Assembly: GCF_004011695.2 (NCBI RefSeq)
Contig: NC_082419.1
Location: 1,178,001-1,242,000, forward strand
Length of the DNA stretch: 64,000 nt
Origin: Ascochyta rabiei
Lineage: Eukaryota > Ascomycota > Dothideomycetes > Pleosporales > Didymellaceae
Reading direction: 5' to 3'
Position numbers and translations under genes: made by a program. Position 1 is the stretch's first letter. Each line of letters starts with the position of its first letter. Of the stretch, positions 21,429 through 30,836 are shown piece by piece. Below the pieces are notes generated by a model. The model saw nothing but the letters and a program-made list of their open reading frames with translations. It was not told the DNA's origin and made no database searches.

Positions 21429-22813
21429 TTACAGCTTCGAGTCCTGCTTGGTAGCATCCACCAGACTTTTCCTTCCGCCGAAGCCGAAAAGATAGGCGGC
21501 GATCTTGCGCATCTGTATCTCCTCACTGCCCTCAGTAATCCTGTAACGTCGGTGGTGCCGCCAAATGTGCTCGAACGGGTAGTGTCTCGAATACCCGTTC
21601 CCGCCATGGACCTGGATGGCCCGATCAGCCGCCTGTGTGCAGAGTCTGTTCGCCCAGTAGTTGCACATGGACACCTTGTCGCCAATGCTCCCCTCGATCT
21701 CATTGTGCGGCATCGAGTCCATCTCCAGTGCTGTCTTGCGAATGAGCTGCCGCAGCATTTCGCATTGTGTTGCGAGTTCTACGAGTGGAAATTGGATGCC
21801 CTGGTTGTGCGAGAGGGGAGTGCCGAAGGGTGCGCGCTTGTTCGCGTACTCGACGGATTGCTGAACACAGTATACGGCTGCGCCGAGGGAGGACGCGGCC
21901 TGACGGATGCGGTTCTCGTGCACAAACGCTTGTGCAACGCCGAGGCCGTTATGAATGGGTCCTAGGGCTGCGCTTTCGGGGACCCAGACATCTGTGATGG
22001 AGACTGTAGCATGGTCGGTCGGCATGTTGAGCGTCCTCACTCGATTAGCAGCAGCTCTCCAACTTCTTCACAGGTGATTTCTTACCACTCATACGACTCA
22101 GCCCTCAACCCTGGGGCATCTCTGGGTACGATGAAACAGCTTATTCCCTTGATCTCACCATCTCTCCCCGCTGTCCTCGCGAATATTGAGCAATGCGTTG
22201 CGTGATGCATCCTCGTCTGCCACTTTTTATGCCCGTTCAGCAGCCATCCATCAACACCGTTTCTCTTCTCCGACCGTCCCTTGGTCTCCATGTGCGTCGC
22301 ATCACTTCCATGCCCCGGTTCCGTTAACCCAAACGTCATCCTAAACTCGCCCCTCAATCGCGCCGGAATCAGTTCTTCCTTCTGCTGCTCGCTCCCAAAG
22401 TTCATCAGCATGATGACGTCCGGGAAGTTGCCCACCATACTGTGCTCGTTCTGCAGGTCGTTGAACAGCCCCAGTCCCTTGGCAGCCAAGTGTTCCCGTA
22501 TCACCGCCATCCACAGATTACTTCCTCGTCCATCCTCGCCGTTCTGCCCGCCGTACTTCTTGGGTAGGGACAGTCGGTAGAAGCCCGCTTCATCAGCGAG
22601 GCTGCGCGACTCAGACAGCAGATCTTCCCAGTCTTTGTGCGGAAGGCCGCCGGCGTTCCAGTCGGTGCGCGAGTGTTCGCGGCGGTGGTCGAAGAAGCGG
22701 TTGTTGTCGTCCTTGTGTTGCAGGGGCAGTATGGTATCCTCGATGAAGGCGTCGAGGTCGGCGAGGTATTGCTTGAGGTCGGCAGGGATCGAGAAGTTCA
22801 TGGGCTGAGACAT
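21429..22813 (-). CDS. Acyl-CoA dehydrogenase with peroxisomal PTS1 tail
   Basis: An FAD enzyme introducing the alpha-beta double bond in acyl-CoA. Exon 1 is 22813-22086 and exon 2 is 22035-21429 (50-base intron, GTAAGA donor, phase 2), giving 444 residues. Family motifs: F-G-L-T-E-P-G-H-G-S-D-A-T in the FAD/substrate region, C-F-I-V-P-R-D-A-P-G, N-M-P-T-D-H-A-T-V just after the intron, Q-V-H-G-G-N-G-Y-S, and R-R-Y-R-I-T-E-G-S-E-E-I-Q near the end. The protein ends in S-K-L, a canonical peroxisomal targeting signal, so it probably acts in peroxisomes instead of mitochondria. The frame extends upstream to 22861 only through a TTG codon, so ATG 22813 is chosen. Chain length or substrate (fatty versus branched acyl) is not determinable here. 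Confidence 0.93.
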
Positions 22814-23486
22814 GGCGTTGTGGAAGAGGTGGGGCTTTGTACTCGCATATGAGTGCTCCAAGTGTTTGCGTAGTTGTGGTAGGTCGAGATGCCCCCCGGC
22901 GTGGTTCAGCGATCCGAATGTTCCGTGCGTGCATGTAACACTGCACTAGAAGCTCGAGGTAGAGTGGACTCAGTCGGTTCGAACATGATGATGACTCGCG
23001 GTGTCTTGTCGCAGTGAGCTTGCATTGACAGCTGTGTTTGCGGGGAAAGGACGCATGGGACATTTCGACCTCGGCCCTTCTTAGCATCTCGCTGGCGGCG
23101 CTATTCGGCAATTCCGATCTCGTTTTCAACGTCTACACCCGTGGTCTGTCCCCAGGTTCTTGTCACTCGTGAAGAAGACACGACTCACGAATACATGATG
23201 CCATGACACATCGTACTCTACAGGTTTCCACCCTTCCAGTTTGCCCAGCACACAAAGCATCCAATGCTGGTTCAGAACAACTGTACTTTTTGATATGTTT
23301 GTCTATCTTGACCGTGCTGTTTGTGATGGCTTGAGGACACACGAGGTTGTCGTACACAAGTAACACTTGGGGATTTGACAGGTATCATTTTACATGGATG
23401 CGACGCCTCTGTTCCGTTCGTGTCTCGTTGGGCTGGGCGCTCCACTCGATGCAACAAGATGTGGACAGGGGTCGCAAAGGCCTGTG
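22814..23486. other. Intergenic between two minus-strand genes
   Basis: Contains the upstream region of the acyl-CoA dehydrogenase and the 3' flank of the RBR ligase. Frames here are fragments without domains. Confidence 0.6.
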
Positions 23487-24956
23487 TTACCTTGTATCTT
23501 CTTCGTCAAGCTGCACCTGTATTCTCATTGCCTCCTGTTCCCAAAACTCTGCGAGCTGCTCTGCTCCTCGTCTCCCACCAAACTGCACGTCGCCATTTAC
23601 AATATCACCCTCGGCGCCGTCCATGAGCCGCTGGAAGCAGGCCTTGTTCTTTGGATCGTTGAAATGCTGGTAGGGTCGCCCTGGATCCAGCCAGGCACCG
23701 CATAGATAACAGAAATGTGTTTTGCACTGCGCACACGTCATGTGGTTGCCTGGAAGAACATTAGCTGGCTTGGATGCTTGCGAAAAGGAGGTGGACTTAC
23801 AGCCAAAGGATTTTTGGCAGGGAACCGAACAGTAAGCGCAAGGCGAAGTGTTCTTCATGATGAAATTGAGAGAAGCCTGGTCTTCTTCGGTGAGTTGGTT
23901 TGCGTCGCGTGGTTCACAACGCACAAAATCTCCATGCCATGACGAGAGGCAGACGACGCAAAAGGCCAGGGTGCAGTCTTCGCAGACAGCCAGGCGATCC
24001 ATGCCTCTGACGCCCACAGCGCGCTTCTCTGGACCGGTTGGAGCCTGTGGTTGTGCATGGCTATTGTCGTCTTCTGCTTCCGAGTCAGAGCTATCCATTG
24101 TGCTTATGTCCTTGATCTTGGGGTACTTGGCGGAACGCATTGCGCCTTGACACCAGGTGCGGGGGCAGAACATGATGCTGGGATCGGACTCCATCTTCTT
24201 TTTCCGTTTGATGTTGACGTAGCGCTCGACTTGCTCGCGAGAAAGGGGTATTTGCAACAGCTCTTTCGGCGACAGCAGTCGCTCCCTTCTCTTTCCGCCG
24301 GGGGTCGGCTTGCCGCATTCCGTGGACATGCACTTGACGTTGCTGACAGCGCCCTCGGTGATGCAGTTGTTGTAGTAGTCTTGCAGGCAGGCGACACAGA
24401 AGACGTGGTTGCAGCGCTGCATGCGATAACAGGCCGAGCCCTTTTTCGGCTCGAGACAGACCTCGCAGTCGAATGTCTCCTTGTCGAACAGCTCTCGCTT
24501 CATTCGCTTGCTGTAGGCCAGAAGCTCTTCCCGCATTGAGGCAGGCAGGGTGAGCTCGTCGACGCCAAAGCAGGCCTCAGCCCGCTCCTGCAACGAGGTG
24601 ATGTAGGCAAATAATACCATGCCGCCGCCGTACTCGTCCCAGATCGACGTGGCCTCGTCGGCCAGCTTCTGCGCGCAGGCGTCTGGCAGCCACGGCGGGG
24701 TCGTGGTGATGCTGATGTGTGGCGGGCCGTAGTTTGGGTACTCTACGGGCAGGAGAATCTCGACGTGCAGCGTGGGGAGGTAGGCCAGGCGCTGGACGTC
24801 TTGTTCGGGCGTGAAGGTGACGGGCAGTGGCCTTGTGGGTGCGACGAGCAGGTCGAGCGCGGCGGTGTAGGGGTGGGCAGCGTTGAGCACGAGCTCTGGA
24901 TAGATGGACTGCAATGTGTCGAGCTCCTCGGTGCGCTCGTCTGAGTCGTCGTCCAT
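23487..24956 (-). CDS. ITT1: RWD-RBR E3 ubiquitin ligase (RNF14/Itt1 type)
   Basis: RBR ligases take ubiquitin from an E2 onto a RING2 cysteine, then onto the substrate. Exon 1 is 24956-23801 and exon 2 is 23749-23487, giving 472 residues. Order of domains: RWD (about 1-135, E-L-D-T-L-Q-S-I-Y-P start), RING1 from Cys164 (C-E-V-C ... C-N-H-V-F-C-V-A-C), IBR (about 245-347), RING2 from Cys373. The 51-base intron (23750-23800; GTAAGT donor, GCTAATG branch-like site, TTCCAG acceptor) is a multiple of three and has no stop, so the unspliced reading stays open. Splicing restores G-C-N-H-M-T-C, whose first Cys (386, codon split by the intron) is the catalytic residue. The divergent upstream region with dolichyldiphosphatase is repeat-rich. 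Confidence 0.92.
   Translation of the reverse strand: MDDDSDERTEELDTLQSIYPELVLNAAHPYTAALDLLVAPTRPLPVTFTPEQDVQRLAYLPTLHVEILLPVEYPNYGPPHISITTTPPWLPDACAQKLADEATSIWDEYGGGMVLFAYITSLQERAEACFGVDELTLPASMREELLAYSKRMKRELFDKETFDCEVCLEPKKGSACYRMQRCNHVFCVACLQDYYNNCITEGAVSNVKCMSTECGKPTPGGKRRERLLSPKELLQIPLSREQVERYVNIKRKKKMESDPSIMFCPRTWCQGAMRSAKYPKIKDISTMDSSDSEAEDDNSHAQPQAPTGPEKRAVGVRGMDRLAVCEDCTLAFCVVCLSSWHGDFVRCEPRDANQLTEEDQASLNFIMKNTSPCAYCSVPCQKSFGCKSTSFSQASKPANVLPGNHMTCAQCKTHFCYLCGAWLDPGRPYQHFNDPKNKACFQRLMDGAEGDIVNGDVQFGGRRGAEQLAEFWEQEAMRIQVQLDEEDTR
23750..23800 (-). other. In-frame 51-base intron within the RING2 catalytic motif
   Basis: It adds 17 residues if retained and separates Cys386 from N-H-M-T-C. 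Consensus donor, branch-like and acceptor sites are all present, and removal gives the canonical RBR motif, so I read it as a true intron. Confidence 0.88.
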
Positions 24957-24965
24957 GGTGACGTA

Positions 24966-25180
24966 GGGCGGGGTGTGGTGTGTCGTGCGTCGTGTGGGTT
25001 GCGTGTGTGTGTCGTGTGCGTTGCGTGTGTCGTGTGCGTCGTGTGGTGTGTCGTGCGTCGTGTGGTGTGTCGTGCGTCGTGTGGGTTGCGTGTGTGTGTC
25101 GTGTGGGTTGCGTGTGTGTCGTGTGCGTCGTGTGGTGTGTCGTGCGTCGTGTGCGTGTCTATGTCAGTGTGTGTGGCGTC
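24966..25180 (+). repeat. GT-rich minisatellite (GTGTCGTGCGT-type units)
   Basis: About 215 bases are built of GTGTGTCGTGCGTCGTGTGG-like blocks with almost no A on the + strand. It starts within 10 bases of the RBR start codon. Reading frames across it on both strands are repeat artefacts. Confidence 0.9.
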
Positions 25181-25617
25181 AATCACTTGTAGTGTTGTGG
25201 CGGCGGGTTAGGGCGGAGGAGAGACGGAGATAACCAAAGGGTGGTGACGGTGCAGTGGCGACGCGCCATGGCAAGACAGAGAAAAGACGAGTGCGCGCGT
25301 GGAGAAGAGCCGCATTGCTTGTGGCTGCCTGTGACTATGGGGCGTTCTTTGGTGAAGCGCGAGAGTGATTACACGACGCCAGCTCCGGGTCTTGTTCTGC
25401 AGGCGCAACCTCGTGTCTGTCTCGGTAGGCTCATGTCTCGACGTGACGGGCTAGCCGTTGCTGACAAGGCCGTGGATCCGTGGATGCTCCCGCAGCGGCG
25501 GGACTGGAATCAGGGATGCCAAGCGCGCGGGCGTGCAGCCGGACCCGCCGCCGGAGCGCATTACACATCATTGCGTCGAGCATCATGCAGTGTGCATCCA
25601 TTGTGCATCGTCACCCT

Positions 25618-25669
25618 GTTCGAGTTCGAGTTCGAGTTCGTGTTCGAGTTCGTGTTCGTGTTCGTGTTC
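25618..25669 (+). repeat. (GTTCGA/GTTCGT)n microsatellite
   Basis: About eight hexamer copies alternate GTTCGA and GTTCGT. It lies about 130 bases upstream of the dolichyldiphosphatase start. Confidence 0.9.
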
Positions 25670-25800
25670 CTGTCTGTTCCTTGGAGACGACCATTCTCGC
25701 TCTCACGTGCTGCTGCCACACTCTCACAGCCACACCCACCCTCACTCGCACATACACCCACAATCATCCACAAACACACCCACGCATTCACACAGGCGCC

Positions 25801-26621
25801 ATGGAGAACCCGCCGCTTGCGTCACTCTCCTTGACCCATGTGCACTATGTCCGTACCTCCCCGCTGCTGCTTCCTCTTCTCAATGCTGACCCTGCAAGAA
25901 CCCCGCCGACCGCCTCTCCTACCTCTGTGCTTGGCTGGCTCTCGTGCCGCAGGGGCTGTGCGTCGTGTATGCAACCCTGATCTGGTCCAACCGTGAGATT
26001 GAAATCGGCCTCATGTTCGCCGGCCAGATGGCCTGCGAGGCCCTCAATTGGGTCCTGAAGCGTCACTTCAAAGAGGAGCGACCGCGAGGTAGGCACAGCC
26101 ACGTCCGAGTCTCTCCACCCGGAAGACAGCCCACCTCGCAAGACAGCACACTGACAAGCGCAGAAATGCACGGCAAAGGCTATGGCATGCCTTCTTCCCA
26201 CGCTCAGTTCGTGGCCTTCTTCTCCGTCACCTTGACCCTTTTCCTCTTGTTCCGCCACGTCCCCCACCCCACCGAAACCCACACCCCTTTCAGCTTCGCC
26301 GGCCGCTTTGTTCTGTCCCTACTGGCTATGGCCTCGGCTGCCGCAGTCGCTGTGAGCCGCATATACCTGAGCTACCACACACAGAAGCAGGTCTTCGTTG
26401 GCTGTGCTTGCGGCGCCCTGTTTGCCATCCTGTGGTTCGTCTTTACCACGTACCTGCGCAGAGCCGGTTGGATCGAGTGGGCGCTCAGCACCTGGCTGGC
26501 AAGGGCTTTCCGCGTCAGAGACCTGGTCATCCAGGAGGATCTCGTCGATTCAGGCTGGGCACGCTGGGAGGAAAGGCGCAAGCGACAGGACTTCCGTGTC
26601 CAGGGCAAGAAGAGCAGGTGA
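25801..26621 (+). CDS. CWH8: Dolichyldiphosphatase (PAP2 superfamily)
   Basis: An ER enzyme that removes phosphate from dolichyl diphosphate on the lumenal side, recycling the carrier for N-glycosylation. Exons are 25801-25848, 25899-26088 and 26164-26621, giving 231 residues. PAP2 motifs: K70-x6-R77-P78; P89-S90-S91-H92 in G-Y-G-M-P-S-S-H-A-Q-F; S144-R145 with His151 in S-R-I-Y-L-S-Y-H-T-x-x-Q. The usual Asp after the motif-3 His is Gln here, as I recall for dolichyldiphosphatases. Four or so membrane segments are visible. The first intron has an unusual GTCCGT donor; the join is supported because it restores D-R-L-S-Y-L-C-A-W and the phase. Without it exon 1 hits a stop. Confidence 0.9.
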
Positions 26622-27440
26622 TGCGACGTCATGCGATATCCATGAAGACGCTCGGAAATGCGAGGACCGACAATGGTCACGTCCAGATCATCGGACGCCT
26701 CACTCGCTTCACTCGCTTCACCCCGTCAACCCGTACGAAGCTCCTTCTCCCACGTACAAGGTGATTTGCTCTGCTGTCTAATTGCCCCTCGCTCGATGCT
26801 AAGAGCGTGCGTCTCGTTGCTGTTCCACTTTTCCATGTGCATGGACGCCACAATGGGGCCGTCATCCTGCTGCATCACCACAGGAGCCACTGACGCTCCC
26901 GCCCCCTCCGGGCGTGCATCATTTCATTTGTACGGCTCACCGCGGCGCTTCTGATTGCAAATCGGGCATTGCTATCAGTCGAGTGACGTCCATCTCTTCT
27001 CACCTACAGTGTTTCACAGCCGTGTTGCTGTTCGCTCACCTCTACTTGTATGCGTGCTGCTGCTGCTGCTGCCACTGCCGCAAGGCAATGTGGTTCATGA
27101 CTTCGACGGTAAAAACGTCGTGAACTATGACCCACCAAGTATTTTGCAACGCATGCGGCCTATCAATCGTCTACCCAGCCTGCCCTCTAGATCGTCCTCG
27201 TCAAAGCGGGTGGGTCAGAACGAGTTCTCTGCCATGGTTTCGAAGCCCAGCTTGTACGTGTAAAATATGCGTTGAGAGCGTAGATGATGGTGTAGAGCTT
27301 GATAGTGTGGTGCGCTCATCTTATAACAATTTACATCTACTTTCACCAACTTCAATCTTCTTTCCCGCATCCCCTTCCGCCTTCAAGGCTTAACCTCCAA
27401 AACAAGGTTGGCTTTGCGTTGACACACCCTGACCAACAAC
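26622..27440. other. Intergenic, no gene seen
   Basis: The 819 bases upstream of the aquaporin pseudogene contain a short TGC run near 27,057. Overlapping short frames show no domain. Confidence 0.55.
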
Positions 27441-28393
27441 ATGGCACGACTTCCCGTGCACCGCGAACCAAAGTAAGATCAAACAGCCGCATCGATGGGC
27501 AGCCAAATAGCAGCGGCAGGCGGAAGCAGCCCCAGCTCAACACACTCCAGAAGCACTTTGTCGCTGCCTCAGGAGAGTTCTGTGGCATCTTTATGTTTCT
27601 CTACTCCTCCTCCGCCTGCCAGATCATGCTGCACACCCAATGCAGCGACTCATCCCTCAGAAACGGCGGCTTTAGCGCCACAATGAACATCCACATGCCT
27701 CTCGTCTATGGTCTTAACTTGTTGGTCAACGTATGGGCGTTCTACCGAATCCGTAGTGGTTTGTTAAATCCTGCTGTAAGTCTCATCTCCTTACGTAACG
27801 GCGTTCTGTCTGCTGAGACCTGACGTGACACAGGTAACTTTTGGCATGGTGCTTGCTGGTACAATACGTGGCCTTGTTCTTTTCCCTGCTTAGCTGCTTG
27901 CTGGCATGTGCGCCGCTGGCCTCGTGCAGTGCATGTTTCCTGGCGACATCTCGCTTACCAACACTACCCTCTCACCCGGCACCAGCATTGCCCAGGGTGT
28001 CTTTATTGAAACGCTTATGACAGATGATCTTGTCTTCGTCGTGCTCATGTTGGCGGCCGAGAAGAGCAAGGATATTTTTGTTGCGCCTGTGGACATTGGC
28101 TTACCGCTCTTTGTTGCTATGATGGGAGGTACGACAAGCTGCCACCCCCTTTTCTTAGTAGATTGTGAACGTGTATACTGACGGCCTTAGGTGTCTAATT
28201 CACAGGCGGTTCACTTAACCCCACCCGCAGTTTTGGTCCTGCCGTCGCTGGCACTCAGTTTCCTGACTACCACTGGATCTGTTGAATTGGTCCACTTCTT
28301 GGTGGCGCGCTTGCTGCTGGGTATTACCGCTTCGTCAAGTACTTTAACTACGAGGAGGCAAACCCGCGTCAAGACTCTGACGGCGAGAGTTGA
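27441..28393 (+). pseudogene. Broken aquaporin / aquaglyceroporin gene (MIP family)
   Basis: MIP channels pass water or glycerol. Four exon-like pieces align with fungal aquaporins: about 27441-27472, 27520-27775, 27834-28128 and 28206-28393. The first NPA box is intact and spans an intron (N-P-A then V-T-F-G). The second box reads N-P-T in place of N-P-A, followed by R-S-F-G-P-A. Two stops break the frame: TAG at 27891-27893, where relatives have Gln (CAG), and TGA at 28283-28285, where relatives have Trp (TGG). Both are single transitions. An intron that would hide the first stop shifts the frame. The N-terminus is also short for the family. The last 40 residues remain well preserved, so inactivation seems recent. 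The first exon and its splice are less certain. Confidence 0.82.
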
Positions 28394-29455
28394 ATGGCAT
28401 CACGTTGCCAAAGGATACATACCACACTCAACAACACATATAAAAGGACAACACTGTTACACGCTAGCTACACTGACGACATCACGACTTCATGGCTGTA
28501 AAACACAAGCGGTGGCGTTGAATTGTTGCGTTTCGTCTATTCATGAGGGGGCAGCCTTGCGAATTCTACAAGTGCCGTGACACGGGATCGCGTCAGCTCT
28601 CGGTACGTTTTACATGAGACCCCCTATATCTCAACATCAGTGTGGCGTCTCAAGGTTTTGTTGGTTTCTTGTGCTCAAAACTTTACAAAGTCCTCCCTAA
28701 CATTATACACGCACGCATTGATCAGTCGATCCAAGAAACTGTAATCAGCCGAAGCTCGCAAAAAACCAATACAAACCCATCCCTACATTACGCCAGCTTG
28801 CTCTTTCCAGGATTCAGCTACGGAACCCACAGTCTTACTTTACCCCAATGGTGCGCTCAACCATTAACGCTACGCACTGGTTCTTTCGAATCATCCTCAT
28901 CGTCACTCTCCCCCATGCTTATCACTACGCAGACTCTATTTCTGTAGCGTCAGAGGGATGATTCGGCATCGTGAACCCCAAGACTGTTCTTAGTGTGGAG
29001 CAAATATGGTAATAGGTCTTAACGCGCTACTAACCGTAGAAGGCGTTATCTCCCAATCAGGACAAAACAAGCGCTAGCGCAGTGGGCCCAGCGAGAAAGG
29101 ACCGAACGTATCGGCCAAAACAGTAAAATGTTCAAGCATCATGTGGGAAATCAGTAGGTATACCAATGGCCACTTAACCGGTTCCATTTCATTCTGGTGA
29201 AGTCTTATAATCCCTAGAAAGAGCCTTTCCCCACCCCGAATAAGCTCACCGAGTTAACGGCTCTGCTTACTGGATTGATCCACATCTACAGCAGCGCAGA
29301 TACTTAATGCCTCCATTTCTAACAACCGCAAGGTGTTTAAGCGCAGTCTTCTCTCATCTCTACAAGGCAAGCTACTTTCACCAGCTACTTCTTCGTTGCA
29401 AGGAATTTTCCTATCCAATATTAGCGCTACTATACAGGTCAACAGCTCTCTCATT
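28394..29455. other. 1.06 kb intergenic region, no gene seen
   Basis: No recognisable coding region, RNA gene or repeat. It separates the aquaporin pseudogene from the short-chain dehydrogenase gene. Base composition is ordinary, not RIP-like. Confidence 0.55.
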
Positions 29456-30370
29456 ATGGCACTAGGTGCAATTGAACCCCAAATCGCTGCTTCTGCTTCA
29501 GCCTCATTTTCTACACAGATCCCTGCCCTGTTCTCTCTTAAAAACAGGACGATAGCAATAACAGGTGGCGGCCGAGGACTCGGTCTCACGCTTGCTTTCG
29601 CAGTCGTCGAAGCCGGCGGCCACGCTGCGCTCATCGACCTTCTTCCTGAGCCTAGCGAACCGGAGTATTCTGTCCTTACTAAACTCGCCAAAGATTCATC
29701 TCTCACAGTGTCATACCGCAAATGCGATGTCACCAGTGAAGCCGACGTCGCCAGCATTCTCGAGTCGATCGAAGAGCAAGGAGAAAAGTGTGGTGCGCCG
29801 CTGGGCGGTATGATAGCGTGTGCTGGCATCCAGCAGCGTGTACCAGCCCTCGACTATGAATCATCGGACTTCGAGCGCATCTTACGTGTCAATGTCGTAG
29901 GCGCGTTTATCTCTGTGAAGAGGACGGCAATGATTCTCAGGGAGAAGGGCAGGAATGGAAGTATCGTGTTAATCGCGAGTATGTCGGGCAGCATTGCAAA
30001 TAGAGGTCTGACCTGTACGGCATACAATACAAGCAAGAGTGCTGTGCATCAGATGTGCAGGAGTTTGGCACAGGAGTGGGGACAGTATGGCATCCGTATC
30101 AACACATTGTCGCCAGGTGTAAGTCTCACCCACAAAGGTCGGCTTCCGAATTACTGACGACGGTAATAGTACATCAGAACCGCGATGACAGATGAACTTC
30201 TGGCCGCAGATCCAGGCTTGGAGCAGATATGGATGCAGGGCGCACTCTTGGGCAAGCTGGGTGTGCCAGATGACTTCAAGGCGCCTGCGGTGTTTCTGCT
30301 AGCGCAGGGGAGCGGTTTCATGACTGGCGCAGACTTGAGGGTTGACGGTGGACACTGCGCCTCTGCTTAA
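29456..30370 (+). CDS. Short-chain dehydrogenase/reductase (polyol / sugar-alcohol type)
   Basis: Exons are 29456-30118 and 30170-30370 (51-base intron, GTAAGT donor, phase 0), giving 287 residues. A classical SDR: cofactor motif T-G-G-G-R-G-L-G at 36-43, A-C-A-G-I-Q-Q near 121-127, catalytic Ser177, Tyr190 and Lys194 (Y-N-T-S-K), and S-P-G-Y-I-R-T after the intron. The I-Q-Q stretch and overall pattern recall fungal D-arabinitol 2-dehydrogenase and sorbose-reductase-like enzymes, but substrate is inference. An Asp at 61 after the second strand suggests NAD(H) preference. An in-frame upstream extension begins only at GTG (29333) and is less likely. The Zn2Cys6 regulator 466 bases downstream, on the same strand, may control it. 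Confidence 0.9.
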
Positions 30371-30836
30371 GCAGTCAGTCGCTGTTACTTGAGGTGCATC
30401 GCTCTTTATCCTGCAGGAAACATCAGTTGTGTGCACATGTGTGCCATGCTGTTCTTGTCAGCCACATAACTCTGCTTTCTTCGCTGCTTGCCAGTCTATA
30501 TGCAGGACAAAAGAGTCGTGACGTTAGCTGATAGTTGCCTGGAATCTACACGCAATGCCTTCCAGAATTGATGTTCAGGAGCGAGCGTTAGTTGGCTGTT
30601 AAACTTGCACTTAGCTCGAGTACATTGCATTGCTCTCGTTGTACCGCGTAAAAGGAAAGTGCGGGGTCTCCACATCGGCTAGTTTTCCATTGGCGCGGGC
30701 TGGCTGCTATTATTAATCTGTTTTGGTCCGTCATTTGAAATCTTTTTCCCGACATCATTCTCTCCTGTGGTCGCAGACATGCTCGACCTTGCCACAGTCC
30801 CGACATATACGGTTTAGAGTTTGCTGCCAGGGGCGC
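30371..30836. other. Intergenic between dehydrogenase and regulator
   Basis: The 466 bases hold the regulator's upstream region. No gene or repeat was recognised. Confidence 0.55.

Larger units (their letters stand above)
24957..25800. promoter_or_regulatory. Divergent, repeat-rich upstream region of the RBR ligase and dolichyldiphosphatase
   Basis: The 844 bases between two divergent starts hold a GT-rich minisatellite next to the RBR start, a GTTCGA-type repeat in the middle and a CA-rich stretch (about 25,725-25,798) just before the dolichyldiphosphatase ATG. No gene was seen. Confidence 0.65.

Noticed and set aside
22814..22861. 16-residue N-terminal extension of the acyl-CoA dehydrogenase
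   Set aside because: It would start at TTG; the ATG at 22813 gives a normal family N-terminus.
24743..25186. Minus-strand frame rich in His, Thr and Asp over the GT-rich repeat
   Set aside because: It is a translation of the simple repeat and overlaps the RBR start.
24966..25669. Repeats as a CRISPR array
   Set aside because: The units are simple head-to-tail repeats without unique spacers, in a eukaryotic promoter region.
27860..27893. A 35-base intron that would remove the first stop in the aquaporin gene
   Set aside because: Removing it deletes conserved residues and shifts the frame so that the following conserved segment is lost.
28191..28580. Frame over the end of the aquaporin pseudogene as a separate gene
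   Set aside because: It is an alternative frame over the last aquaporin exon and its 3' flank with no domain of its own.
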